DNA of 64,000 nucleotides from Agarivorans sp. TSD2052 (GCF_023238625.1 NZ_CP096670.1:2717501-2781500); one strand, 5' to 3'. Positions 43,558 to 52,708 are shown, counted from the stretch's first letter. Notes: generated by a model not told the origin, from the sequence alone. Made by a program: numbers and translations.

Positions 43558-44565
43558 ATGGATTCTGTAACACAAATTGCCCTTGGTGCCAGCATTGCCG
43601 CCGCTGTGGGATTAAAGCCTTTTGGCCGTAAAGTATTACTGGTAGGCGCGTTGTTAGGCACTCTGCCCGACCTAGATGTTTTTATTGATTACGGCAATGC
43701 CATTGATAACTACACGCAGCATCGTGGATTTAGCCATTCGCTGTTTGTGCTTACCGCTCTGTCGGTGTTGCTCTATTTTATTATGCTGAAACTAAAGCCC
43801 CCTTTGCGTCAGCATAAACTGGCGCTATTGTTAGTGATTTTGTTACCGCTAATCACCCACCCACTATTAGATACCTTTACCACCTACGGCACCCAGTTAT
43901 TATGGCCTATAAGTTCGCCGCCCATAGCTTGGCATAGCATCTTTATCATCGATCCCCTCTACACCTTACCACTGTTAATCAGCGTGATTTTTTTATGGTT
44001 TAGCGCCAATACACAACGCTGGTTAAGCATTAATAAGGTCGCCTTAGTGGTGAGCTGTGCATACTTAGCCTGGGGTCAGCTATCGCAAACGATAATTACT
44101 GATAGAGTAAAGCAAGACCCGCTGGTACTAAATAGCCCGCTACTGGTGATGCCAACCCCCTTTAACACTATTTATTGGCGAGTGATGAGTTACCAAGAAG
44201 ATAATTATTACGAAGCATTCACCCACCTTGGTGACAAGGCGCCATTGCAGTGGCATCGCTACGCCAATAACCGCTATTTAGTGAAAGACTCGCAACCCGA
44301 CTACTTGCCTCGTTTAGAGTGGTTTAGTCACGGATGGCTACGTTTTGATGAACGTGACGGGCAACTTCAAATTACTGATTTACGCCTAGGTGTTGCCGGT
44401 TACCACCCATTTACCTTTGTGATTGCAGAGCAAGCAGAACAGCAACAAACTCTGGCTAACTGGCAAAGTATTGAACCCTTGCAATTACCCAGAGCAAAGG
44501 TAAGCCAACAACAGCTCCTTACCGAGATGAGGGACAAACTCGGCCTAACTTTTAACCAAGAATAG
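43558..44565 (+). CDS. Membrane-bound metal-dependent hydrolase (YdjM/DUF457-like)
   Basis: A 335-residue protein of the DUF457/YdjM type. The N terminus MDSVTQIALGASIAAAVG and the motifs GALLGTLPDLDVFI (about residues 31-44) and HRGFSHSLFVL (about 56-66) supply the conserved Asp and His residues expected to bind metal. HPLLDTFTTYGTQLLWP (about 101-117) is the third family motif. Four or five membrane helices fill residues 20-190, followed by a soluble C-terminal domain of about 140 residues. The biochemical function is unproven. It is monocistronic with its own terminator. Confidence 0.82.
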   Translation: MDSVTQIALGASIAAAVGLKPFGRKVLLVGALLGTLPDLDVFIDYGNAIDNYTQHRGFSHSLFVLTALSVLLYFIMLKLKPPLRQHKLALLLVILLPLITHPLLDTFTTYGTQLLWPISSPPIAWHSIFIIDPLYTLPLLISVIFLWFSANTQRWLSINKVALVVSCAYLAWGQLSQTIITDRVKQDPLVLNSPLLVMPTPFNTIYWRVMSYQEDNYYEAFTHLGDKAPLQWHRYANNRYLVKDSQPDYLPRLEWFSHGWLRFDERDGQLQITDLRLGVAGYHPFTFVIAEQAEQQQTLANWQSIEPLQLPRAKVSQQQLLTEMRDKLGLTFNQE

Positions 44566-44650
44566 GCGGCAGTAAACACGGTGTAGAAAACGCGCGCACT
44601 CGCCTGCTCCCTATTGGCGAACTAGCACCCCACAAGCTGAACATTTTGTG

Positions 44651-44687
44651 ATAAAACGGCGCATATTAAGGTTAAGCGCCGTTTTAT
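44651..44687 (+). terminator. Terminator after the YdjM-like gene
   Basis: A 12-bp perfect stem ATAAAACGGCGC / GCGCCGTTTTAT (44651-44662 and 44676-44687) with a 13-nt loop, 86 bases after the stop. Confidence 0.7.
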
Positions 44688-44958
44688 GCCATTTTCAGTT
44701 AAACGAGTAACGATCTATCGTTAATAGATCATACTCTGAGAAACCCTAAGCTGAGTGTTCAGCGTTAACCACTCAAGGTTTACTTAAGGATTGTTTAGGG
44801 TTTAAAACTTACGAGCTGCCTACTTCCGCACTGCCGACTCAATCATTCCAATTATTTATCAAATGTATAATGTTTGATAATTTCATTTAATCCAAAGGTC
44901 TCCCTATACTTCTCCCATCAAAACAAACAAGCAACGAATTAACGAAAGCGAGAATATT
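44688..44958 (+). promoter_or_regulatory. Promoter region of the VOC gene with inverted repeat around the -10
   Basis: TTATCAAA (44856-44863) and TTTGATAA (44873-44880) are a perfect inverted repeat with a 9-base spacer. The spacer holds a consensus TATAAT (44866-44871). A repressor bound here would cover the -10 element. No clear -35 hexamer was found at the standard spacing. The rest of the gap holds nothing recognisable. Confidence 0.45.
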
Positions 44959-45444
44959 ATGAAAATGAGTCATGTAGGTATTATGGTTGGCGACATGGAC
45001 AAAGCGGTTGAGTTTTATACCAACGCATTAGGTCTTGAGATTGTGATGGGCAAGTCTGAAGTCATCGAAGAGAAAGAAACAGCCATTGGCAGAATGTGTA
45101 TCGCTGTATTTGGCGACGGTTTTAAAGGCTTTAATATCGCCCACCTTGTTACTCAAGATGGTATTGGTTTTGAATTGTTCGAAATGAAAGACCGTGAAGA
45201 AAAGCACAATGTTGATTTCACTAAAATCGGTATCTTCCATTACTCATTAGAAACCACTGATTTTGAAGGTGTGATTGAGAAAGTGGAACAATACGGCGGA
45301 AAAGTGAGAATGGATATTATGAGATATCACCCTGAAGATGATAGCCGCCCTTACAAAATGGTGTATTTAGAAGACCCCTTTGGTAACCTTTTTGAGCTTT
45401 ATTCACATACATACTCTGAAACTTATTCTTCTGAGTACGAATAA
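44959..45444 (+). CDS. VOC (glyoxalase/dioxygenase superfamily) protein
   Basis: A 161-residue vicinal-oxygen-chelate protein. Module one begins KMSHVGIMVGDMDKAVEFYTNALGLEIV (residues 2-29), with His5 a likely metal ligand; module two has FHYSLETTDFEGVIEKVEQYGGKVR (about 93-117) and YLEDPFGNLFELYSH (about 138-152), with His94 and Glu149 as further ligands. The fold supports lyases, dioxygenases and resistance proteins, and the reaction cannot be assigned. The gene has its own promoter and terminator. Confidence 0.82.
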   Translation: MKMSHVGIMVGDMDKAVEFYTNALGLEIVMGKSEVIEEKETAIGRMCIAVFGDGFKGFNIAHLVTQDGIGFELFEMKDREEKHNVDFTKIGIFHYSLETTDFEGVIEKVEQYGGKVRMDIMRYHPEDDSRPYKMVYLEDPFGNLFELYSHTYSETYSSEYE

Positions 45445-45488
45445 AACTAGCTAAGCGTTACTGACTGACAGTCACTAATTAAAATGAA

Positions 45489-45513
45489 GCCTCCTAATTT
45501 AGGAGGCCTTTTT
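45489..45513 (+). terminator. Rho-independent terminator of the VOC gene
   Basis: GCCTCCT-AATTT-AGGAGGC (45489-45507) is followed by CTTTTT. Confidence 0.85.
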
Positions 45514-45572
45514 GCATGCTAAGGATACAATAACCAAGTTTGTCTGCGTGCCGGCTGTCGGTGATTGCTTGG

Positions 45573-46568
45573 CTATTTATCTGCCGAGAAAATGCGCTTC
45601 CAATCTTGTTTCATATCCACAATGGTCCACGATTTAGCTAGCGCTTGATCTAGGCCTTTGTCAAATTTACCAATACTAGATTCTCTGTCATAAGCCCACT
45701 CTCGCTTTTCATCAGTATGGTGAACATACAGTGCAAACCGCGCTCCCTGTCCAGCGGTAGTCCATTGTAGCATTTGTAAATCACCGTCAGAGTTACCAAA
45801 CGCGGCAATTGGGCGTCGGCCAATTTGCTGGTGAATAGCGACCACTTTGCCTTCTTTATCATCATAGAAGTCCAGCGCTGGTTGACGCACAAGCACCGGC
45901 GCTCCTTCTCGCATCTCAAAGGCCACTTTTATACTGCTACCGATGACCTGTTCAGGAGGGATACCATAAACCTGTTCAGACCAAGGGCGGATAAATTCGA
46001 TGCCCCCGCCAGATACAATAAATGTTTTAAAATCATTAGCTCTAAGGTAACTCAACAATTCAAGCATGGGCTGATAAACCATGTCTGTGAATAAGCGTTG
46101 AGTATCAGGATGCTTGGCGGTCGCAAGCCAGTCTTTAACAATCACTTCGAATTCTTCGGTGGTCATACCTGCATGGCTAGCCATGACGATGTCGAGAATA
46201 GCCTGCTCGCCCCCCGCTATAATGCCTTTCATGTCGCCTTTAAGCGCAGAAGCAAAGGGCTCGGTGGTATTCCACTCTGGATGTTCTGGAGCAAGTTGCT
46301 TGATACGATCAAGGGCGAAAAATAGTTGAAAGTACATGGGTTGCTCTGCCCATAGCGTCCCGTCATTATCAAATACAGCAATCCGTTCAGCCGCTGGCAC
46401 AAAATCCGGCGAATCGGCCATTACAACCTTGTTTACAAACTCGATAATTTGTTGCTTAGTTTTCCCTTGGTTCCATGAGCTAAGCGGCTCGGTCGTATCC
46501 GCCATCGTTTGACCGATAAAAGCCAACACTAAAAAAAACAACAATGTCATTGTTTGAATCGTTTTCAT
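45573..46568 (-). CDS. Exported HAD-family phosphatase
   Basis: A 331-residue HAD hydrolase with a signal peptide (MKTIQTMTLLFFLVLAFIGQTMA, residues 1-23). Motif I is VFDNDGTLW (about 65-73), motif II is FIVSGGG (about 185-191), and motif IV is FGNSDGDLQML (about 257-267). The placement resembles phosphoserine-phosphatase-like exported acid phosphatases. It should dephosphorylate small organic phosphates in the periplasm. ATG 46568 follows GGAAGGGA. It is divergent from the sulfatase at 46900, and the two may serve together in scavenging phosphate and sulfate esters. Confidence 0.82.
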   Translation of the reverse strand: MKTIQTMTLLFFLVLAFIGQTMADTTEPLSSWNQGKTKQQIIEFVNKVVMADSPDFVPAAERIAVFDNDGTLWAEQPMYFQLFFALDRIKQLAPEHPEWNTTEPFASALKGDMKGIIAGGEQAILDIVMASHAGMTTEEFEVIVKDWLATAKHPDTQRLFTDMVYQPMLELLSYLRANDFKTFIVSGGGIEFIRPWSEQVYGIPPEQVIGSSIKVAFEMREGAPVLVRQPALDFYDDKEGKVVAIHQQIGRRPIAAFGNSDGDLQMLQWTTAGQGARFALYVHHTDEKREWAYDRESSIGKFDKGLDQALAKSWTIVDMKQDWKRIFSADK

Positions 46569-46899
46569 TGTGTCCCTTCCATGAAAATAAATATATCAGT
46601 AAAATTACCCCTCACAACTATGGAAGCTAAACCGAAAACCTGCCACATATTTGGCTAAATAGTCACTGCGGCCTGTTTTCTTTTGGTTGTCATACTGCTC
46701 CCCCCGCCATATTTTTTAACATCGTTCGCATTAACAAACCAGTATTGGCGAAAACAGCAGCGCTTATCACGGACTATAATGGAGGGTTTGAAAGTGGCGA
46801 AAAACCAATCTAATTATTAAATTAATTATTTATCACTAGAAAGTCCCCCGTTTACTGCTACGCTTTTTGTGTGCTTTTAATACAGGGAGTGTGTCACAA
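46569..46899. other. Divergent intergenic region, HAD phosphatase / sulfatase
   Basis: This gap of 331 bases holds no gene. A TATAAT (46775-46780) reads toward the sulfatase but lacks a good -35. The 46808-46842 stretch is very AT-rich. No operator-like palindrome was found. Confidence 0.4.
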
Positions 46900-48444
46900 A
46901 TGCTAAAAACCTTAAGAAGTGGCTTTACCATATTATCTATTGGGGCTTTGGGTTTGGCATCTGCCAGCCTAATGGCTGCTGAAAAACCCAATATTTTGGT
47001 GATATGGGGCGATGATATCGGCCAATCCAACATCAGTGCTTATACCTTTGGGCTTATGGGTTATAAAACCGCCAATATCGACAGCATAGCGAAAGAAGGC
47101 ATGATGTTTACCGACTACTATGCCGAGCAGTCTTGTACAGCGGGACGCTCAACCTTTATTACCGGTCAAAGTGTATTACGCACAGGTCTAAGTAAAGTGG
47201 GTTTCCCTGGGGCAGATCTAGGCTTACGAGCCGAAGATATCACTATTGCTGAAGCCTTGAAACCCATGGGGTATGCAACAGGCCAATTTGGCAAAAACCA
47301 TTTAGGCGATAAGGATGAATTTTTACCCTCAGCCCATGGTTTTGATGAGTTTCTTGGGAATTTATACCACCTAAACGCCGAAGAAGAACCTGAAAATATA
47401 GATTACCCAAAAGATCCTGAGTTCCGCAAAAAATTTGGTCCTCGTGGCGTCATTAAGTCTTCCGCCGATGGGAAAATTGAAGATACCGGGCCCTTAACCA
47501 AGAAGCGCATGGAAACCATCGACGATGAAACCGTTGAAGCAGCCATGGCCTTTATGGAAAAAACCGTTAAAGCCGACAAACCTTTTTTTGTTTGGTGGAA
47601 CGGCACCCGGATGCATTTTCGTACCCATATCAAGCCTGATTTACAAGGTAGTTCAGGTATAAGTAACTACGCCGACGGCATGCTTGAACATGATAGGCAT
47701 GTAGGCTTACTACTGAAAAAAGTAGATGACTTAGGAATTAAAGATAATACCATCGTCTTTTACTCTACAGATAATGGCCCTCATATGAACAGTTGGCCTG
47801 ATGCAGGCTTAACACCGTTCCGTGGTGAGAAAAATACCAACTGGGAAGGCGCATACCGAGTTCCGGCAATGGTACGCTGGCCAGGTAAGATTAAGGCAGG
47901 CGAAGTTTCTAACGAAATCATGCACCATATGGATTGGCTGCCAACATTTGCCGCTATTGCTGGTGATGACAAAGTGAAAGAAAAATTGCTTAAAGGCCAC
48001 AAAGCCAACGGCAAAGAATTCAAGAATCACTTAGATGGCTATAACTTCCTGCCTTACCTTACGGGTGCAGAAGAGGCTGGCCCGCGTCAGGAAATATTCT
48101 ATTTTTCAGATGACGGTGACCTTACTGGATTACGCTATAACAACTGGAAAATGGTATTCATGGAGCAGCGTGCTCAAGGTACCTTGCAAATTTGGGCAGA
48201 ACCGTTTGTTGAGTTACGCGTACCCAAGATCTTTAACTTAAGAATGGACCCATACGAAACCGCTGATCGCACCTCAAATACCTACTGGGATTGGGTAATA
48301 GATAGAGTGTTCTTACTTGTTCCTGCGCAAACTTATGTAGCCAAGTATTTAGCAAGCTTCGAAGAATTCCCTCCACGTCAAAAAGCAGCTAGCTTCAACT
48401 TGTCTCAAGTAATGGAGAAACTGCAACAGCCAGGGTCGCATTAA
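46900..48444 (+). CDS. Arylsulfatase (Cys-type, exported)
   Basis: A 514-residue type I sulfatase. The signal peptide covers MLKTLRSGFTILSIG... to LMAA (about residues 1-28). Metal ligands appear in ILVIWGDDIGQSN (about 32-44). The catalytic signature CTAGRS (about 80-85) has Cys80 for conversion to formylglycine, so a formylglycine-generating enzyme must be encoded elsewhere; none is in the window. GKNHLGD (about 129-135) and FYSTDNGPHMN (about 287-297) complete the active site. It would desulfate a small aromatic or sugar sulfate. ATG 46900 is preceded by AGGGAG; the longer frame adds 11 codons before the signal. It ends in a strong terminator. Confidence 0.88.
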   Translation: MLKTLRSGFTILSIGALGLASASLMAAEKPNILVIWGDDIGQSNISAYTFGLMGYKTANIDSIAKEGMMFTDYYAEQSCTAGRSTFITGQSVLRTGLSKVGFPGADLGLRAEDITIAEALKPMGYATGQFGKNHLGDKDEFLPSAHGFDEFLGNLYHLNAEEEPENIDYPKDPEFRKKFGPRGVIKSSADGKIEDTGPLTKKRMETIDDETVEAAMAFMEKTVKADKPFFVWWNGTRMHFRTHIKPDLQGSSGISNYADGMLEHDRHVGLLLKKVDDLGIKDNTIVFYSTDNGPHMNSWPDAGLTPFRGEKNTNWEGAYRVPAMVRWPGKIKAGEVSNEIMHHMDWLPTFAAIAGDDKVKEKLLKGHKANGKEFKNHLDGYNFLPYLTGAEEAGPRQEIFYFSDDGDLTGLRYNNWKMVFMEQRAQGTLQIWAEPFVELRVPKIFNLRMDPYETADRTSNTYWDWVIDRVFLLVPAQTYVAKYLASFEEFPPRQKAASFNLSQVMEKLQQPGSH

Positions 48445-48456
48445 GTCGTACTAACA

Positions 48457-48487
48457 TTAACAAAGGGCGCACTGCGCCCTTTGTTAA
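48457..48487 (+). terminator. Terminator after the sulfatase
   Basis: A 15-bp perfect inverted repeat, TTAACAAAGGGCGCA / TGCGCCCTTTGTTAA, around a single C at 48472. The U-tract is weak but the stem is strong. Confidence 0.75.
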
Positions 48488-48555
48488 TAATGGTTTACAT
48501 CGTTACACTTAAACACTTCTAGTCGTCATCAGTGATGTTTCCTATTGAGCTCTTT

Positions 48556-50712
48556 ATGTATCTTTTAAAACAACTCGTTACGCTTTCCTTACTCTTTATC
48601 AGTTCAGTTGTTTTAGCCCAAGAATACATCGGCAATGAAAGCTGCGCTGAATGCCATGAAACAGAAGTAGAAAATTGGCAGCCATCCCATCATGCCAAAG
48701 CAATGCAGCCCGCCACCGAAGCAAACGTACTCGGCAACTTTAGTAATAGCCGTTTTGAATCGGAAGATGGTTGGACAGTTTTCAATTACGACGAAAATGG
48801 CTTTTACATCGAAACAGGCCCCACTGGAAAAGCTGGCATTCGTTATCCTGTGCCTTATGTGTTCGGCTACACACCACTTCAACAAATTTTAGTCGACATT
48901 GGCACTGGTAGGCTACAAGCTTATACCGTTGCTTGGGACTCCAGAACCAAAGAACAAGGGGGTCAACGTTGGTATAACCTATATCAGCAGGCCCATACAC
49001 CAGATACACCGTTTTACTGGAAAAGCCAGTTTAACAATTGGAATGCACGCTGTGCTGAATGCCACTCTACAGAGTTAAAACGCGGTTACAATGCCGCCAC
49101 TGATGATTACAACACAACATGGAGTGAAATCAATGTTAGTTGTGAAGCTTGCCATGGCCCAGCATCAAGGCATGTCACACTCAAGAAGGCCGAAGACACG
49201 GGTGACTCCACCAGCCTCATCGCCAACTCAGGCTTTAACCAGCCTTTACATAAGCGCAGCCACTGGTTATTCAAAGAAGGGAAAACCAGCGCCGAGCGTT
49301 ATGAACGCTCTCCCATTTCCTTAGATCATGGTCAACCAGACCAATGCGCTGCATGCCATAGTCGGCGGGTAGCCCTCACCGATGGTGCAGGCCCCCATAA
49401 TTTTACCGAGCATTACATACCAAGACTCGCTGTGCCTGATTTGTATCATAATGACGGTCAAATTTTGGATGAGGTGTATGTATATGGCTCATTTAGCCAA
49501 AGTAAAATGGCGGCAGCAGGGGTGGTTTGCACAAATTGCCATGAACCACACAGTGGTAAAGTGATAAGCCAAGACAATAGTCTTTGTACTCAATGCCATT
49601 CACCCAGCAATTTTGATACTCAAGAACACACTTTACATCAAGCAGGCTCTGAAGGTGCGGTATGTATAGATTGCCATATGCCTTCACAACGTTATATGGG
49701 GGTGGATGATAGACGAGATCATGCTTATCGCGTTCCTAACCCATGGGTAAGCGAGGCCTTAGCTTCGCCAGATGTTTGCCTTAATTGCCACCAAGATAAA
49801 GATACTCAGTGGTCTCAGCAACAATTGGAACACAAAAAAGCCAAAGTATTCGCTGACTATAGCGATATAGGCCCGGCTCTTTTACTCAGCCAATTAGCCC
49901 CTCAGCGGGGGCAAGAAAATATTGCTACCTTGGTGCTTGATGAAAGTTTACCCGCCATGCGCCGCGCGGTATTACTTAGCCACCTCGATGTTAGCCAACC
50001 GAATAACATGGCGGTATTAAACTCTGCGGCCAATAGCCCCCAAAGTTTAGTGAAACTAGGTGTATTACATGCGCTAGAGTCAGCCCCCTATAACCTCCAG
50101 CTTCAAATCGGTTTTGGTTTACTTTATGACGAAGATAAAAATGTTCGCTTACAAGCGATTCGCTTATTAGCACCAGCATTTAGGCAATCATTACCAGAAA
50201 AAGCACAGCAACCCATGCAAGATGCCTTAATGGAAGCGGTAGTCACCTACCAACAACAACAAGATTTGTTATCGGCGCAACTCGCCCTAGCCGACTTAGC
50301 TTATAAAGTCGGTGACACTGAACAGGCCACCATCCAATACATCAACGCCCTAAAAATCCAGCCCAGCTTTTTGCCGGCTAAGCTAAATTTGGCCAGTATT
50401 TACCGTGAAACTAGTCAACTAACAAAAGCCCAAGTGTTGTTACAAGAGATCTTAACCATAGAGCCCAAGCATGCTATGGCTTTACATAACCTTGGCCTAA
50501 TTTACGTTGTACAAAGGCAATGGCCAAATGCATTATCTGCACTAAATATGGCTTCAGAGCTTGAAAATGATAATCGCCGTTTTGCCTATGTTTACTTGCT
50601 TGCCTTAGAAGCGAGTGGCGATATAACCGCAGCCAAACGACAACTTGATAAACTAGAATTAATGACTCCTGGCGACCCAGCACTATCTGAAATTCGAGCT
50701 CGCTTAAAGTAA
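48556..50712 (+). CDS. Octaheme c-type cytochrome with TPR domain
   Basis: A 718-residue periplasmic protein. The signal peptide MYLLKQLVTLSLLFISSVVLA is followed by eight CxxCH heme sites: CAECH, CAECH, CEACH, CAACH, CTNCH, CTQCH, CIDCH and CLNCH, all before about residue 415. The C-terminal third (about 450-718) has HEAT-like helices and two or three tetratricopeptide repeats (ALKIQPSFLPAKLNLASIYRETSQ, ILTIEPKHAMALHNLGLIYVVQRQWPNAL). The family is electron-carrying or acts on small inorganic substrates, with no reaction assigned. I start at ATG 48556 because the signal begins there; GTG 48532 and ATG 48535 are alternatives. Part of its TPR region has a diverged copy at 52296-52473. Confidence 0.85.
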   Translation: MYLLKQLVTLSLLFISSVVLAQEYIGNESCAECHETEVENWQPSHHAKAMQPATEANVLGNFSNSRFESEDGWTVFNYDENGFYIETGPTGKAGIRYPVPYVFGYTPLQQILVDIGTGRLQAYTVAWDSRTKEQGGQRWYNLYQQAHTPDTPFYWKSQFNNWNARCAECHSTELKRGYNAATDDYNTTWSEINVSCEACHGPASRHVTLKKAEDTGDSTSLIANSGFNQPLHKRSHWLFKEGKTSAERYERSPISLDHGQPDQCAACHSRRVALTDGAGPHNFTEHYIPRLAVPDLYHNDGQILDEVYVYGSFSQSKMAAAGVVCTNCHEPHSGKVISQDNSLCTQCHSPSNFDTQEHTLHQAGSEGAVCIDCHMPSQRYMGVDDRRDHAYRVPNPWVSEALASPDVCLNCHQDKDTQWSQQQLEHKKAKVFADYSDIGPALLLSQLAPQRGQENIATLVLDESLPAMRRAVLLSHLDVSQPNNMAVLNSAANSPQSLVKLGVLHALESAPYNLQLQIGFGLLYDEDKNVRLQAIRLLAPAFRQSLPEKAQQPMQDALMEAVVTYQQQQDLLSAQLALADLAYKVGDTEQATIQYINALKIQPSFLPAKLNLASIYRETSQLTKAQVLLQEILTIEPKHAMALHNLGLIYVVQRQWPNALSALNMASELENDNRRFAYVYLLALEASGDITAAKRQLDKLELMTPGDPALSEIRARLK

Positions 50713-50955
50713 ACCAGGCTGGCTAATCCAAACTATTTTTGGTATTGGCTTTGAATAAAAAAACTCTCAAGCAAACCATTATAACGCTATAAAGCCATTA
50801 TCTGCTGCCTAGCGTTACCATCATAATCGCCTATCTTAGAACAAAATTAATGGTTATATATTGAACAGACAGATGAATATTGCGCTACTTGAACTAAACT
50901 TAAATGAGCTTGCTAGATTCATTTAACTTGCCGTAAACGGCTTGGGGGAATAGCA

Positions 50956-51849
50956 ATGGACAAACTAAGTCACGAATATATCAAATATGGTCCGTGGATG
51001 ATGGAGGTGAAAGAACCTTTAGACATCCCTCCACAATTTGAAAGCTATCAAGATCAGATACTTGCCGCTAGCTATTGTTTTAAGGTGCCAATTCACGGTA
51101 CTCGACGCGATTTAAAACCCGGTATGCTGCTTTATGACCAACTGGTTATTTTGGAGCAATCAACACTCACCTTACTAAGCATGGACAAAGGTGAGCTGCG
51201 CATACAAAAAGTAGATTACAGTGACATCGACTACATCGCCCATAGTGGTGATTTGCTGTTATGCCACATTCAGCTTTTTTATGGCCAAAGCCAAATCACC
51301 ATTAACTACAGCCTCGTATCTATAGACATTGCAGCCAAGGCGGTACACATCATTCGTGAAGCGATGAAAAGTACGGGTAAGCCATTTTCTTTGCCAGAAC
51401 AGTTACCGCCGAAGCAATCAAAAAAACAGATCTATGAATACTTTTTGCAACGCGAAGCGATTAAGGAGCCTGTATCAATATTGGGTTTTCAAGCCTCTCG
51501 CACTTTAGATGATGCGCCAATTAAGGGTTTTCATCAGTTTTTAGCGCGGATCTTAAAATACAAAATGCAAGATGTGCTATTCATGACCGATGCTTACGAT
51601 TTGATAATCTCAAATTGGGGGACCGATATTATCCGTGAAAAAGATACCGATTATCATGTAGAGCATTTGTTTATTGCTTGGCCGAAAATAAGCGCTATTA
51701 GCTTGCAGCCTCACCCTCACTACCCTTATTTGAAATCACTGCAGATTGAAACTACATTTAAAACGTTTTCTTTCTCAGTTGAAGAAGATTTCTCGGCCGT
51801 TCCGCTACTAGAGTATTTTGAAACTGAAATAGCCGCCGCTCATGCATAA
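50956..51849 (+). CDS. Hypothetical protein with two PH-like halves
   Basis: A 297-residue soluble protein that I do not recognise. Residues about 50-145 and 172-293 each show the strand-rich pattern of a bacterial PH-like domain ending in a helix: LLYDQLVILEQSTLTLLSMDKGEL...YSDIDYIAHSGDLLL in the first half; DVLFMTDAYDLIISNWGTDIIR...WPKISAISLQPHPHYP in the second. The linker is PEQLPPKQSKKQ. The tandem fold is my inference from the pattern only. ATG 50956 is preceded by GGGGGAA. It is followed by a terminator and by the mosaic pseudogene region. Confidence 0.55.
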   Translation: MDKLSHEYIKYGPWMMEVKEPLDIPPQFESYQDQILAASYCFKVPIHGTRRDLKPGMLLYDQLVILEQSTLTLLSMDKGELRIQKVDYSDIDYIAHSGDLLLCHIQLFYGQSQITINYSLVSIDIAAKAVHIIREAMKSTGKPFSLPEQLPPKQSKKQIYEYFLQREAIKEPVSILGFQASRTLDDAPIKGFHQFLARILKYKMQDVLFMTDAYDLIISNWGTDIIREKDTDYHVEHLFIAWPKISAISLQPHPHYPYLKSLQIETTFKTFSFSVEEDFSAVPLLEYFETEIAAAHA

Positions 51850-51900
51850 GCAAGCCATGTAAGCACTCACTAAGTTGACAACAGCTGAGTGATTGAAAAA

Positions 51901-51931
51901 AAACCCACTTCTTTATGGTGGGTTTATTTTT
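51901..51931 (+). terminator. Rho-independent terminator
   Basis: AAACCCAC (51901-51908) pairs with GTGGGTTT (51918-51925), followed by ATTTTTG; the upstream A-run extends the stem. Confidence 0.85.
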
Positions 51932-51996
51932 GCTGATTAGGGCCTTTTTCCATTTAGGCTGCGCCTACCCCGCTCTCTAAGTCTGTCGATTCAGGT

Positions 51997-52303
51997 GTTC
52001 ACTTTACCCTGAAAGGGCATATCGCCATGGTAAGCAAATATTTATCAGACCTTACAGGACGTCATACAATGACACAGGCCAAAATTACTTTATCAACCAA
52101 TTAAGCCAAGATGCTCAACAGCGGCGTTTTGAAGATAGCATGGCAATTATCGACGCAAACTTCGAGTTTACGCCAAGCGCCTTAATCAATGGACAACAAA
52201 GCAATACAACTGGAGAAAACTCGGGTTCTTGTAAACTGTTTGCCTTTGCTCAAATACAAGGATTAGACCAGCAACAAACCTGGCATTTATTTGGGCAGTA
52301 TAT
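51997..52303 (+). pseudogene. HopJ-like gene copy, frameshifted and truncated
   Basis: This is a second copy of the intact HopJ-like gene at 54563, including about 70 bases of its upstream DNA (TTTATCAGACCTTACAGGA is shared). A long stretch is identical (CGTTTTGAAGATAGCATGGC and the following bases). After the start codon (52069) the copy lacks 4 bases present in the intact gene, so the frame ends after 12 codons at 52105-52107. Beyond the shift, the original frame still reads RRFEDSMAIIDANFEFTPSA and GENSGSCKLFAFAQIQGLDQQQ. Homology stops at the GGGCAGTAT near 52300, where a cytochrome-derived piece begins. Many differences are conservative, so it diverged before it broke. Confidence 0.85.
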
Positions 52304-52473
52304 GCCGTGAAACTAATCTGCTAAGCAAAGCCCAAGTACTGTTACAAGAGATCTTAAGTATAAAACCAAATCAAGCTATGGCTTTACATAACCTTGGCTT
52401 GCGTTACGTAACACAAAGACAGTGGCCAAACGCTTTATCTGCATTAAATCGAGCGTCAGTTCTTTGAACATGG
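52296..52473 (+). pseudogene. Fragment of an octaheme-cytochrome TPR region
   Basis: This corresponds to 50395-50570 within the cytochrome gene. Translation gives KAQVLLQEILSIKPNQAMAL and HNLGLRYVTQRQWPNALSAL, against KAQVLLQEILTIEPKHAMAL and HNLGLIYVVQRQWPNALSAL in the intact gene. It is joined directly to the HopJ-like fragment at a short shared sequence (CAGTAT-n-CCG-GA) and fades out after 52473. It has no start and cannot be a functional gene. Confidence 0.85.
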
Positions 52474-52708
52474 ATCACTGTTAGAGCAATGGTATTAGAC
52501 ATTGATCGCATTTATTAACACTCAGTTACATTTGTATTATTAAATTATGTATATTTAGAATTCATTAGATTTGAAAACACTATCATATAGCGTTTCAGAT
52601 GATGTGGAAACGGAGACAGCTGTTATTTCCATATCAATACACAGCATTAAATTGATTTTATATTACAAAATATAGGGTTAATTTATACAACAATAGGTGA
52701 ATGGGTAA
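52474..52708 (+). promoter_or_regulatory. AT-rich region upstream of the alginate lyase gene
   Basis: There is no gene in these 235 bases. The sequence becomes markedly AT-rich from about 52500, compared with its flanks, and contains several TATA-like strings. I could not select one promoter. No good Shine-Dalgarno sequence precedes ATG 52709 other than TAGGTGAA (52691-52698). Confidence 0.35.
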
